Source: Galbula dea
Lineage: Eukaryota; Chordata; Aves; Piciformes; Galbulidae
Reading direction: 5' to 3'
DNA: 64,000 nt
NCBI GenBank assembly: GCA_013399015.1
Contig: VWZX01005646.1
Span: 9,230 to 73,229 of the forward strand
Shown here: piece by piece, positions 1 through 13,033 of the stretch
Position numbering within the stretch: position 1 is the stretch's first letter
Layout of the letters: every line of letters starts with the position of its first letter
Notes under the pieces: generated by a model
The model's database searches: none
Seen by the model: the letters and a program-made list of their open reading frames with translations, nothing else
Told to the model about the DNA's origin: nothing
Position numbers and translations under genes: made by a program

Positions 1-170
1 GAAGAAGGAAGTTCCTCGTGGTCCCGAGTGTAACAAAAGTCCCCCGGAGAGAACCCAGCATTCCCCCGGCTTCCCCCCACACCCCCCCAGGGGGGGTTTG
101 CAGTGTCCTCGACTCCGGAATTTCAGGTTTCTTAAAGGGACAGTCCAGGCAAGGTGTGTGTGTGGGGGGA
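1..170. other. GC-rich patch of unknown origin
   Basis: This patch is much richer in G and C than the following 20 kb. It contains C runs, an inverted repeat (C7-A-G7 at about 82-96) and a short (GT)n-G run at about 153-169. It is cut by the window edge. It could be the end of a repeat, an LTR piece or the margin of a CpG island. I recognise no coding sequence. Confidence 0.35.
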
Positions 171-2420
171 AACTAATAACAGTATTATGTACGTGGTGGT
201 GGAATATCTTTTTTAGAAAATACAGTTACTGAACAGAATTAATTCTGTTCTAATCCAAACCATAACACAATTCTATGATTCTATATCCATAACACTAAAT
301 TTTGATTCCAGAATTTCTTATATTTCAGCTCTCTGTGTCTTGAATGGAAGTTCAGTCATATACTCAGCATTAAACACGAAGGAAAACAGGAAAAATTACT
401 AGTATAAGTTTATGGGAATATAACATCCTGCCTTTGAAAAGGATGCAAAAGACATATACAAATATAATTGAGCTCTACAACATTTATTCATGCAAGACTG
501 CTGCAATGCCACTACTTGTATAATGAAAGGTAACACCTTTAAGAAAATGCATGCATTTGAAAACTAATGGATATTTATATCCCTATTCCTCCCATTCTCC
601 ACCAATGGCATTTACATGCAACTGGAAGTTTATCCTCTAGAAAGCAACAACTACAATATCGCAGCATCCCCCTAGCACTCAGTAGCCCAAAAGAATTAAC
701 AGCTAAAGGCACTACACTAATCTACATAGTCTTCCCAGATTATGAAACTCAATAAGCATTTTGTTCTTTAGTGCAAAAAGGACGTGATTTTCTGTCTTCT
801 CTCACCAGCCTACACACAGGTTTTCCCCACATCTTTGCCCCACACTTTCTGATACAGGAGCTGATAACACAGAGTGGCATTGGTTTCTCCCTGAACTTCA
901 ATCTGACCAGTCCAGTGCAAAGGCATTTCTGACCACAGGAAGCTCCTATTTTAATAAATGCAAGTTGCTAGTAGTCTCACTACACAACACCTATTGCCTT
1001 TTTGTCTTCTGCGTTACAACACTATGTATGGTATACAAAAATCAAACTTCTGTAAAAGACAGATTGACTTCTCCTGTTAAGAATGAAATAACATGTTAAT
1101 GCTCATAAATCCATGCTAGAAAAATAGCTGTATTTCACATGTAAAAAAAATTTTCAAAACTCTAAAGTGATAGTTCAGCCTTTATCATAGCAGCACATAA
1201 TTAAAGAAGCAAACTAAACACATATATGTAACTCCTGTCACCTTAAATATCAAATGCAGCACCCCTCTCTCCTAAGTTACATGCATTTCTACTGTTCTCT
1301 GCTGCACCACTCTGTTAATATTAACTTCCATGTAATTTCTGTATCTACAGAAACGTGCACTTACATTACTGTGGTTACTCTTATTAAACAAACCTGCACA
1401 CCATGAAGTCACAGTTCTGTAAAGGATGTTGCAATGCCTATTATCATGAAGTAATATTTAGGAAGAAATATTTGTTTAAAATTATATAGCAAGTGATATT
1501 ATAGTTAAGAAATAGGATCTCGTTCAAAAACAGTATCAATGATTCCATAAAAAGCAGAGGACACAGAAAATTCTGTTATCCATATGTATACTTATGTATC
1601 TGTAGGTATACATGCACGTGTGTATATATACATGTTGCTAAACATTCCAATTTTTTATATCCAGTTGAATTGGGATTCTCTAATATATTATGCAGATGAA
1701 TAAAGGGATAAAGACTCCTTGCATTCACCATTTTTAACTTATAAAATCTGGAATTACTAAACCTTAACATTATGGAATGTTGAAGGTTTAGCATATTTTG
1801 GAAGATTTTGGTCAAATACTGTAAATAGAAGACTTGCTTTAGTGGAATCAAGAGGGAACAAAAATTAAGTCTTCACTTTGAACTCTTCAGCTATCCTCAT
1901 CCTCACAAAGAACCAAACTATTTGGCAATAATATTACCTGAGTTTACCTGCACTGTTATGCAGCAGGCAGTACTGCATGCCTACAGAAAGTCAGTTACCT
2001 TTTATATAGGGTTCACTCAAGCACTCCTCACAACATGAGGCATGAAACATCATTAAAACAATGGAAACTGTTCAGCATTTAGCAGGATTAGGACTTTATT
2101 TCTTAAATAAGAAAGGGAATATTTTAAGTAACCAAAGCATCTAATTTTCAAGAGTCACAGGCACTGTTAAGTTGGATACGAGGTAGAACAGCAGGAAATT
2201 CAGAAGACAAAACTGCCAGATGACTTTTGAAATGGGTAACATACCACATTACAAAAAGTAGACAAAGAGAAACAATCAAAATGTGTTCTATCAATCACCA
2301 GAAATTCCTGTCCAGATTCAAAATACTGCAAGTCATCTTAACCCCAAAACTGAAGAGATTTAATAACACGAGAACAAATAACAATTTCATATTTTCTGAT
2401 AAAGTACATAATCTCCCTCT
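171..2420. other. AT-rich non-coding stretch, no recognised gene
   Basis: The sequence is low in GC and stop-rich in all frames. It holds a 20-bp perfect palindrome at 231-250, a CR1-like tail motif (two ATTCTAT units) at about 269-285 and an imperfect TATGTA/TGTATA repeat at about 1585-1635. Stop-bounded minus-strand ORFs of about 20-45 codons (for example 810-945) have plausible splice edges, but I cannot tell them from chance. Confidence 0.5.
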
Positions 2421-3737
2421 TAGAATCATAGAATGGCTCAGGTTGGAAGGGACCTTAAAGACCATCTAGTTCCAACCCCCCTGCCATGGGCAGGGACGCC
2501 ACAGGCACTAGACCAGGTCATCCAGGGCCACATCCAGCCTGGCCTTAAACACTGCCAGGGATGGGGCCTCCACAACCTCTCTGGGAAACCTGTTCCAGTG
2601 CCTCACCACCCTTTGGGTAAAGAACCCCCTTCTAATCTCCAGCCTAAATTTCCCCTCCTTCAGCTTGTAGCCATTCCCCCATGTCCTGTTGCAATCAGAA
2701 CAGGAGAAAAGTCTCTCTCCTTCTGCCCTATAATCCCCTTTCAGGTACTGAAAGGCCACTATAAGGTCCCCTCTAAGCCTTCTCCTCTCCAGGCTGAACA
2801 ACCCCAATTCCTTCAGCCTGTCCTCGTAGGGGAGGTGCTCCAGTCCTTTGATCAGGCCCTCCTCTGGACCTGCTCCAAGAGGTCCACATCTTTTTTATGC
2901 TGAGGAGCCCAGAACTGTACACAGTACTCCAGATGGGGCCTTACAAGGGCAGAATAGAGAGGCAGAATCACCTCCTTAGACCTGCTGGTCATGCCTCTCC
3001 TGATGCATCCCAGGACACGGTTAGCCTTCTGAGCTGCAAGTGCACATTGCCAGCTCATGTCCAGCTTTTCGTCTATCATGACGCCCAAGTCCTTCTCTGC
3101 ACGGCTGTTCTCAACGAGTTCTTCTCCCAGCCTATACTCATATCTTGTATTGCTCCTACCCAGATGCAGGACCTTACACTTGGACTTGTTGAATTTCATT
3201 TGATTCTCACAGGCCCACTTTTCAAGCCTGTTGAGGTCCCTCTGAATGGCAACTCGCCCCTCTGGCGTGTCAACCACATCACTCAGCTTGGTGTCATCTG
3301 CGAACTTGCTGAGGGTGCACTCAATACCTCTGTCCAAATCATTAATAAAGACATTGAAGAGCACCGGTCCCAAGACAGAACCCTGAGGGACACCACTAGT
3401 CACTGGCCTCCACCTAGACAAGGAGCCATTGACCACAACTCTCTGACTGCATCCATCCAGCCGATTTCTTGTCCACTCATCAAATCCATATCTCTTCAAT
3501 TTTGAGATAAGGATGTCATGCAGAATTGTATCAAAGGCTTTACAAAAGCCTAGGTAGATAACATCAGTTGGTCTTCCTTCATCAACTGTTGCAGTCACTC
3601 CATCATAGAAGTCTATCAGGTTGGTCAGGCAGGACTTGCCCTTAGTGAATCCATGTTGGCTTCTTCGAATCACCTCTTTGTCTTGCATGTGCCTTACCAT
3701 CACTTCCATGACAATGTGCTCTTCCACATTTAACATT
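2421..3737 (-). mobile_element. CR1 LINE, 5'-truncated, reverse-transcriptase and 3' end
   Basis: This non-LTR retrotransposon runs on the minus strand. Its 3' end is at about 2421 (reverse complement of the CR1 tail) and its truncated 5' end at about 3737. Minus-strand frame 3736-2852 stays open for 294 codons and shows the fingers and palm of a CR1 reverse transcriptase, including a GVPQGS motif and the catalytic FADD motif. A frameshift near 2850 moves the C-terminal part (2807-2508) to another frame, so it is not intact. It is the longest open CR1 fragment in the window. Confidence 0.93.
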
Positions 3738-6339
3738 CATTGTTTCAGAGGAAGGGGAACCACAGAAGCCAATTCCTTATAGTAGAGCTGGAGAAAGGAG
3801 AGAAATTTTCTGGATCACCAAATAATATGGTGGAAACAAGCAAGATCAACAGTGGCCAAGACAAGACTCTTGTCAGTCCCCCTTGGGCTCCCAGTTTGTC
3901 AGTATCACAGAGGACACCCTTCAAAACTTACTTTTGCAAGTTCCTAACTGCATCTGGAGAAGGCTTCAAGAGAAAAGTACAATTACCTTATAAATGCCTT
4001 ATGGTGGAGAAAATGTGTAATTCACATCTAAATCACAAGTATTTGATTTTTTCTTTCTCACCAAACAAAAAGTAATCCTCAAATGAGCCATATTTTATTG
4101 ACATTTACTTTGCATGACTCTCAAGTATAACATTTACTTAGTCATATATCTTCATGATTATACTGACATCAGTAACAACAACAATCAAGCCCCACAAAAA
4201 TAATGCCTTAAAAGGGATGTTAAACAATCCATGCAGAGTAAATAATTAGTTTAAGTAAGTACATTATCCTGGAATTAATCTTTCATTATAGATATAAAGG
4301 GAAAACATCAATCTATATTCACACAGCCTTTGAAATGCAGTCCTGGACATTTTGTTGCAGAACAAATATGTCCCCATCACTCAGATTAAACAAAAACCTA
4401 CAGCAATTTTTTTAACTACTTTGTGAATTAGCTAGAATTAGATAAACCTTGGAGCAAGGCTCTTCATCTGTTTACCCAGTATTTCATGCATGCTGGCCAG
4501 CACGTTGCTCTTCTTTAAACAGAGCCCATTCTTGAGAAGTTGTTGTTTACTCACAGCAGTAAAAAACTTAAATCCCTCATCAGAATCCAGCCAAAAAAAT
4601 TCAAGCTCACCTAAGTTTTCTAGTTACTACAGCAAACAGTACAGAGCAGAGGGGACACTATTTTCATAGCATAGATTTCTGTAGCTATGCTTGAATACAA
4701 ATTTCCATTAGTGTATTATTTCTCTTTCCACATCTTCAAGTCTATTGGAGTAATATAAGGTTCTACCAAAAGACCTCTTACTGCAGGTATAGTTCCACCC
4801 TTTCACATATTTCACACATCGAAGAGATGGAATGTAAAAAAAATAGTGCTCAAAGTAATCACAAATACATAAGAAATGTCATATTATGAGCTTTCTTCTT
4901 TACATAAGAACGGACTGGAAAGGATATGGAATAAGTAGGCAGATACTTGGGACATTTTTCCTCCCCGTCGTAGCAAGTGGAAAAAGCCTGCTATGGTTTA
5001 GTACTTCAAGTTAGCAATCACCTTTATTATAAAAACATAAGACAATTTTGAAGGACACATCAAGATTTTTACCTTAAAATACAATTGTGTACATGACTGG
5101 AAGCAGCTTCACCAATGAATTTTCAGTAATTGTCTTTCAAGCTTGTTATTCATGTAAACAATTACAGAAAGCTAGAATTATTTTCTAAATGCATTGGTTT
5201 GATGCAGGACTAGTGTATAGTTATCTTTGTCTAATGGAAAGAGCATTTAGGCTGTATAAAATGCTAGGGATGGAACTGCCAGTCATTCAAACAAGCAAAT
5301 AGCTTTATTTCTCCAAATTATGTTTTCAGAAGATTTTCATAGATTGTAACCTCAGTCCCTCACTACTTTTGAGCTTTTACTTCTCTTAAAGTTTCTTTCC
5401 CTCATTCACATCTAGAAATATTTACCTCCAGCTACTGGGACAGTTCTGAGATCCATAGGTGTGCATATTTCTTCAGACACTCTGGACATAAACTTCAGCC
5501 ACCGAAAACTGGCAAGTACAGCCTTCCACAAACTTAGAAGCCTATAGCTCTAGGCTGTAATTCAGGAACCTCTTTTCTACATTTAACACAAGAATCTGCA
5601 TCCATAGCCAGTGCTTCACAGAGAGACTTCCAATCTGAGCTCATTATACGCCAAATCTAACACAAAAAGCTACTTGAACAGTACTACCAGGTGCCTTTTA
5701 GACCCAAATACCCCAAGACACTAGGTAAGCAAAGACTGAGAAGGCTGAGCAAGGAACTGATAGAAAGGAACAGGGCAGGCCCCACATGCCTTTCTGGGCA
5801 AACTAACACATTATTTTGTAAACAAAAAAGGCTAATAAGTGGTAGGTAGTCACAAAAGATTTCCTAATGTGACAAGTGGTTAGGCTACAAGCAACCTAAG
5901 TCGGAACTACATTCTCTTCTTGGTGTTACTGTGTCAACTGAAGAGTTTAATAAGTCATTCTGTCTCTATTGTTCTTGAAACAGGATCTCACACGTTCTAA
6001 ATCTGCTGCCTATTTGCTTCTATTCTAATATACCGTGGCAAAAAAAAAAAAAAAAGTTGTGTCAGAAGAACTGTATTCCTACTGTTCAAACTAACACAGT
6101 TTTTTTTTACTCTAATGGGCAAGAAATGACTTATATCATGGACCTTCAGGAAAACAGGAGTGCTGGTACCCTTGCTCGGTATAGATGGAACCAAAACAAG
6201 CCATGCATCTAGACTTCATGTTCGGCTTCAGAAGGCTACAGAGTTTTTGCTTTTTCTTTTCCTTAAAGGTGCACATGAAGTTCCTTGTTACTCCAATATT
6301 GATCCAAGATTGACAATTTTAGAATGGGAATTGGGGCCC
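3738..6339. other. Non-coding stretch, no recognised gene
   Basis: This is AT-rich unique sequence. It contains a poly(A) run of about 16 at 6040-6056. Minus-strand stop-bounded ORFs at about 4450-4610 and 5426-5680 read reasonably but match nothing I recognise and lack convincing splice sites. Confidence 0.45.
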
Positions 6340-6440
6340 TGGGCCACCTGATCTAGTGGATGGTGTCCCTGCCAAGCAGGGGGGTTGGAACTAGATCTTT
6401 AAGGTCCCTTCCAACTCTGCCGATTCTATGATTCTATGAT
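6340..6440 (+). mobile_element. CR1 LINE 3'-end fragment
   Basis: This short plus-strand CR1 3' UTR piece has the typical GGTTGGAACTAGAT...GGTCCCTTCCAACTC core and ends in repeated ATTCTATG units. Confidence 0.88.
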
Positions 6441-6738
6441 CTCTTTGCTTCAGAGGGATGTTGTGAAAATCAGCTGGTTGATATTTACAAACCTTTTTGT
6501 GGTGCTAAGCACCACAAAGACTTATATATTTAACAGTCCAGTGTTCGTTCTGTGCTAAGGACAGAGAGTAGAAAAAGCACAGCCTACTCTTCAAGTCATG
6601 AAAAAAAAATACAAATGTAGACAATCTTCTAATTAATATATTTTGATATATTAGAACACATACACAAAGAACCATAACAGATTCTAATTTTTAAAAATTG
6701 CACAAGTGGCTGTGAGTTCTTACTATCAGGAGTAATAT

Positions 6739-7440
6739 GAGCCAGCAGTGAGCCCAGGTGGCCAAGAAGGCCAATGGCATCCTCGGTTGTATCAGGAATA
6801 GCATGGTCAGCAGGAGAAGGGAAATTATCATGCCCTTGTACTCAGCACTTGTGAGGCCTCATCTCTAGTACTGTGTTCATTCCTGGGCCCCTCATTATAG
6901 GAAAGACTTTGAGATGCTGGAGCGTGTCCAGAGGAGAGCTACCAAGCTTGTGAGGTGTTTAGAGAACGAGTTGTATGAGGAGAGGCTGAGGAAGCTGGGT
7001 ATGTTTAGTTTGGAGAAGAGGAGGCCGAGGGGGGACCTCATTGCCCTCTATAACTACCTGAAAGGAGGTTGTAGAGAGGTGGGTGTTGGCCTCTTCTCCC
7101 TAGTAACTAATGACAGGACAAGAGGAAATGGTCTGAAGTTGAAACAGGGGAGGTTTAGATCAGATATTAGGAAGAAGTTCTTTACAGAAAGAGTGGCGAG
7201 GCACTGGAACAGCCTTCCCAGGGAGGTAGTCGAGTCACCACCCCTGGAGGTATTTAAGAAACGTGTAGACATGGTGCTTCAGGACATGCTCCAGCATGTA
7301 GGTGGTTGTGGGGTTTTTTGGTTTGGGGGGGTTTTTTTGTGGTTGGCTAGTGGTTTGGTTGGTTGGTTTTTGTGGTTTTTTTGGTTGGACTCGGTGACCT
7401 GGAAGGTCCTTTCCAACCATGAATATTCTATGATTCTGTG
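6739..7440 (+). mobile_element. CR1 LINE, 3' part of ORF2 and 3' UTR
   Basis: This plus-strand CR1 fragment begins inside the reverse-transcriptase ORF. Frame 6914-7441 keeps the conserved C-terminal CR1 block (QRRATK near the start, a FSLEKRR segment, RHWNSLPREVV). The 3' UTR is interrupted by a strand-asymmetric G/T tract at 7301-7388 before the tail ATTCTATGATTCTGTGA. It is 5'-truncated and inactive. Confidence 0.93.
7301..7388 (+). repeat. G/T-only low-complexity tract inside a CR1 3' UTR
   Basis: Almost every base is G or T, with runs of G2-G7 and T3-T7 and GGTT units. The tract sits just before the conserved CR1 terminal segment. A similar but longer tract lies at about 31,679-31,868. 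Confidence 0.8.
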
Positions 7441-10400
7441 AGTAATTTCCTATTAATCTTAGTAAAGCTACTTCAGTCAAGTTCTTTATGATTAGAAAGC
7501 ACCTTGGTCTAAACCACAATAGTCTAGATCAAATCATCTGAACTAAAACATAAGTATAGTGCATGGTGAAAATGGTATATACACTGAGAAAAGAGGTTTG
7601 GGTTAGTATTTTCTGAATATTCTAAGTTTACAGAGCATTCTAAGAGCACAGTGTAACAGATGGATGGAGAGAGTGTCCTGATAAATTACATAGATCTCTG
7701 TTCCTATTTGAATTGTAAATGCCACGTTGATAGAAGTTACCCTGTGAATAAGTTGCAGTACACACTTACATAACCTTCTGCTAATATGAAGTGTTGAAAA
7801 AAATGCATGCTGTTAACTAGAAGCATGAGAGAGTGATCTGAATGCAAGTACAAAGCAGTTAAAACTGAATACTGTCTTCGTAAACAGATTTTGATGGATG
7901 TAGCTCCACCATTAGCAAACCAAGAGACTAAACATAAAGTGCAATTATGATATTGAATGTCTGTAGTATCAAAACCCTGGAAACTTGCTACATTAAATAT
8001 TTCATGTCACTCAGAATTAACAAATACTTCGTTTTAGTATTTTATAAAAAACGACAGGTTTTTTTTCCCCACTATTCTCTATTAATACAAATTTTGGAAA
8101 CATTCTGTCTCCCAGTTCTTGAAATGAAGGTATCCAACACAATGAATAAGACTGGGCAGTTGAAACTAAAGTCTGCTTTTAACTCCAATTAAGACTTCCA
8201 CTCTCACTTTGTGTGAGTCCAGCTGCATTCAGACTGAAACTGGGAATGCTTCCCATTATATGGATTTCAGTGTGCATCTTGACTATGTAGCAGGAGAAGA
8301 ACTGAGTGGACACTATCACCTTGGAGGTGTCACAGGCAGGAAAACCAGTCACGCAGGATGGAAATGATGTCACACAGTGCAGGTGCTCCTTGAAACAATC
8401 TGTCTTGGACAAACACCTTGCTAAATTCTAAAGCCTCTTTATTTAGTGAAGAAAAAAATGCATGCAACAGGTTAAGGACAAAAACTAAATTACCATGAAC
8501 CATTAGCTGCTGAAACACTATGCAAGGTCAGTTGTCCAGCGTCAAGCGACACACACTTAGCTAGTTAGAAATCATGGCCAAAAAGGTTATTATTGCATGA
8601 CCTGTGTTTTATGTAAAATCCTGTACACTGACCTCCTCCTCCTCAAAAATCTCATGTTTCCACACTGCCTGCACAAGTAGAACTCCTCAAAACATACATA
8701 CTCAAACCTTTCCTCTGCTCTACTGCTCTCAAAGGATCTTGAGAATTGTTTAAAAGAGAAAGGTCATAATTTGCTTTTTATTAGGTAAGCAGAAGATTGA
8801 AGATTCCTCTCTTGTGCACCTTCCATAGTACTCAAAACATACAGATAACAGTAAAGATAGAACTGACTTTATGAACTGAGAAGTTTCTAAAGATGTTTGC
8901 AACTAAGTGTCCTATAGTATTGTCATATATTATCTTTTGTATCTCACAGCCAGAAGGTACTTCACTTTAAAGTACTCATTAATAGAAATAGTTTCATTTT
9001 CTTTGCAAAGCCATTTCTCTCAAAGCAGAAAACTGTGAGATGGGCTCCCTCTAGAGTCTTATCTCTGATAAAAACTTTGTGAAGTACAAAAGACTGCATA
9101 GGCCATTTATATATGCCAACACCCTACTTTGTTCCCTTCCAAAAAAAGGTCTGAGATAGCACTAGTGGAAAAAAGCCTTTACATTCCCTGTTAAATAAGT
9201 TTATGCATTTATACAGATCAATTAAATTCTTGCTCTTCCATGTATCTATCACAAGAGCCAAATAAATTTTGAGATATTTCAAAAACCTGAAGCTAATCTT
9301 AGAAGGGGAATGAACCTTCTATCTGTTTTTAAAAAAATATACAAAAACCTTTAAATAAATGCTTTATCTATATTTAAAAACCTCCTTTTCTCCATGAGCA
9401 GCTATTAAAGTTGTTTCAGTAACTCAAGCAGAACTCACAACAACCTGAAGCTTGATATTGTTTGACTCAGGTCTGTGGATGCTTTCCCACTAATACAAGC
9501 ATTAGAACATGCAAGCAGATTCTTAGCTCCACAGCAACTAGAGAAGGGCATAAAAAGTGTGGGTGGACAACTATTGCCAGCAGCTAGCAAAAACTGTATT
9601 AGAACCCATATATATGGAAGACATACTCTTGTTTTCCACCCAGAAGAAAGCAAATGTGGAGGGGAGATGGTGAGCAAGAAGGTGAGACTGGGCTGTGTCT
9701 TCTTTCCCCCACCAAATACACCAGGGAAGCAAACCTGAAGCAGTACAGATGGAGGAGTAGGCTGAACCAGGAGAAAGACTGATTTTGTTCTTCATCCCTA
9801 AGCAAAAGGAAATCCTATTGCGAACCTCAGGATACAGTCCCTGACAATTCCATTCAAACACATAGTACCTCTTCCTTCACCTAATACAAGCAGCGGTGAG
9901 GAATCCTATGGACAAGGAATACAACAATTTTACAACAAGTTGTTTCTTTTTGTTTTCCATAAACTTGTAAAACATAATAAACAACTCAAAAAAACCCTTT
10001 TCAATGTATAAAATATTACTGTAAACCTAGCACCTTCCCAGCTTTGTTTTCTATGTTATTTTGTTTTCCACTCATTGCAGAAGAAAACATAAGACAGCCT
10101 TCAGGAAAATATATCACACTGTAGATATGACAGCCTCTTCTAGAACAAAGAGATTATTACTTCTGCATTAATCTGGCAATTACAATTATGTAATTAACAC
10201 AGCTGCACAAATACAATTTACAAAATAAATATCTGGATTAAAATCTGTCATTGACAAAAAGATACAACAAATCATAAATGCTTCCTCACTTCCTAATGCC
10301 AGGATTCAAACTCTTGTTTTGCTCTATAGTTCTAGATCTAAATCTCATAAAAACAGCTATTAAGTTTAGATTTCTTAAGAACAGTTAGGAATAGTTGTCA

Positions 10401-13033
10401 GATTTTTTTCTGCCCCCCACTGCAGATTATCAGTTAACTTACATTTTCCCTTGGCAATATACTAGGTGCATTGATAGAGCTGATGTCAGAGTCATCCTCT
10501 GCAGAGTCTGGCAAGGAAAAGACGTAACGAATAAAAATTCTGATACCTTATTTATCTCAGTCTTCCTTAAATTCTTAGGCTGAGCCCAAGAAACTGTCTG
10601 TATGATCTCTTAAAAGAAGAATATGTTGAATGGCATCATGCAGTCCTTTAGGCTTTTGACACATATATGCCAACATTCAGTCAATTAATAGACTACAGGT
10701 TTAAAGAGCAACAACATTCCAGAAAAGTTTCTCATTTTGTAAAATCACCTTATATTAGTAAGCAAGCACCAAGACAAATAGAAATAAATGAATTGGCATA
10801 ATTTCCTTTACGCTTCAGTGCAAAATTTCATGTGTAATTACATCACATAAGTCTTTGTTACTACAGCAGTTAAGACTTCCTTCTAGTTTTACCCATTAAC
10901 AAAACAAGTAGCATCTGTTATGGGTTGGAAAGGACCCTCAAATATTACATAAAGCATCACACAAGTTTTCCAACACAAATTAATTCAGGACCTTCTACAA
11001 AGCTCACTCTGCCTTGAATTCATATTAGCTTCCTTCTTTCATGTGTCCTGCAAGCTGTGTAAAGGATGTTTTGGGGTAATTTTTTTTTTGCATACTTGGA
11101 AGGTAAGTTTTTGAAAAATAATCAAAAGAATGAATCACTACCAATGTAAGTTTGTTCTTGGAGAACCCCTTTGGGGAGCTCCATATTTTATTTAAAAGGG
11201 TTTCTGTCAACATTCATCCCAAATCCTGAATATGCTGCATCCCACAGTACACCATCAGAAAGCACAGTAACATTTAGCCTGCAATTAAAATAATTTTATG
11301 ACAACATCCTACAAAAAATATGTTCAAACATGAATAAATTAAGTAGTTACTCTAAACTAGTCGCTGACTTCCTTAGGAAATCCACAGCCACAACAGCCAA
11401 CTCACTACCCTACCTCAGCCAGGGTAACTGTAGCTCCAAGCTCTTACTGCTGCTAGTCCAGCAGATTGCTTGGCCTGGGGCTAAGCCAAGAGTAGGAGTC
11501 TAATATTCCTAGCCCAAAATAAAGGCAACATACTTTTGGAAGCTCTGATGGTAGATGGCATGAAGTCAGAGCAGAGGGATCCGAGCGTTACATTGTTGTA
11601 TCGTAGCATGTTTTGTCCCCTCCAAGGAGGCAACAGTTAAAATACATTCCTTTCAACTGAGCCTGCCACCCTCTGTTAATAGGGCTACTGCTAACCCCTC
11701 CCACTGCTGAGATCAGTGCAATTGCATCAGCACAGCTTCTCTGGGATGCAGTACACTTCAGACAAGAGTCTGCAGTGTTGGCTATACCAGTGGCAGCCCA
11801 GACCATAGTAGGGAATCAGGTCCACCATGGCCTTGAGCATAGGTGAGACCAGAGTCCCCCACCAGCAGGCCCAGGTTTCAGTCCAAGGCCACATCTTGGC
11901 TCTGCTTCCAGAAAGATGTTTCAGATGTTATTGTTCCAGGGCAGGACCAAGCTGCTTGAGTGCAGGCCCATGGCTGCCCATGCCTGCAATCCCCCAGCTC
12001 AGCCACATGGCTCAACTTCAACTGTGGTAGCAGTTGAACACTGATACTAAAGTCGCTTATTCAAAAAGCAACTACAATGCTCTTAGTAAATACTGCATTT
12101 TTTAACAAATACCAAGCAGTTAAAAATTGGTTACATATTTACAGTAAATATCAAAGAGGGATGAGGCATATCCATTTGCAGTTTATATATGAATGCTAGT
12201 TTACATAACAAAAATGAATCAGAGACTTCTAGAGTTGTGAAGATGACACTGACAATTCCCACTGAGTTCAATAAAACTACACCAGCTGACATCACAGGGA
12301 AAGCAGTTCTCTCTTCAGGTTCCAGCCCAGCAACCAGACTGTTTAAAACTCTCTGTATTTTGACTTTAGCACATGTTTATTGTTAAAAGTCTCAAGTGCA
12401 AATTGTCTGAATTGATAGATGCTTTAAAAAGCTAGTGTTTATTAGAAATATTCACTTTATTACAATTTCAGCATAGAAGTTAAAACTATATGATGATTCA
12501 GAGCACAAATTAAGAATCTATTTAAGGATCACTAATTTCAACAGGACCACAGGGAACAATATAAAGGAATACAAATAAAAATAATGCCATTAAAATCAGT
12601 TTTAAATTAATGAGCCAAGTTCAGTTGGTTATCATTCTTCAGGCTCATTAAGGGTATCTGAATGTGACTCATGAGAAATTTACAATAATATATTGAGTTT
12701 ATCTATCAGGCTTTTCAAACAGTTTGTTTTCATCAGAAATAATAAACAAAGTAAATGGTCAACACAAATAAATGTTTAAAATTCTCTGTACTATGTCAAG
12801 GCTTAAACTGTAACACTCTGCAGTCAGATGTATAAACAATAATATGTCATACCAGTGGAAGTAAATGCTTTTTCTCCCAATGCTGTCTTCAGAAATCAAA
12901 CTAAGCCTGTTACCTAAGACAAAAGCTCCATTTTATGTTAAGACAGCTACAATATAGGTAGGTCACATTAATACAGCACAAAAGTGTATGCAATTTGATG
13001 TTCCAGTTATTCTAGAACATTCCACCAGATTCC
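7441..13033. other. Long non-coding stretch, no recognised gene
   Basis: This is mostly AT-rich unique sequence with scattered poly(A)/poly(T) runs and a slightly GC-richer block at about 11,380-12,050. The only candidate I consider worth recording is a minus-strand exon at 10,443-10,507, listed separately. A possible decayed CR1 scrap occurs near 10,919-10,945. Confidence 0.5.
10443..10507 (-). other. Candidate minus-strand exon, gene unknown
   Basis: On the minus strand a pyrimidine-rich acceptor (GTCTTTTCCTTGCCAG) leads into 65 bases ending at a consensus GTAAGT donor. One frame is open for 21 codons and reads as an acidic/serine-rich peptide (SAEDDSDISSINAPS...). Splice edges on both sides and acidic composition are the only support. 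I do not recognise the protein, and companion exons are not convincing. It could belong to a gene head-to-head with DNAJC10, or be chance. Confidence 0.25.

Noticed and set aside
4450..4610. Minus-strand stop-bounded ORF of about 55 codons after a TTAG
   Set aside because: Reads plausibly, but the acceptor lacks a pyrimidine tract, I recognise no family, and ORFs of this length are frequent by chance here.
5426..5680. Two overlapping minus-strand frames, one with paired cysteines
   Set aside because: The two frames overlap the same DNA, each is only about 36-38 codons long, and splice sites are weak. Chance is the simpler explanation.
10919..10945. GGGTTGGAAAGGACC, resembling an antisense CR1 end
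   Set aside because: Too short and lacking the tail repeats to call a CR1 insertion.
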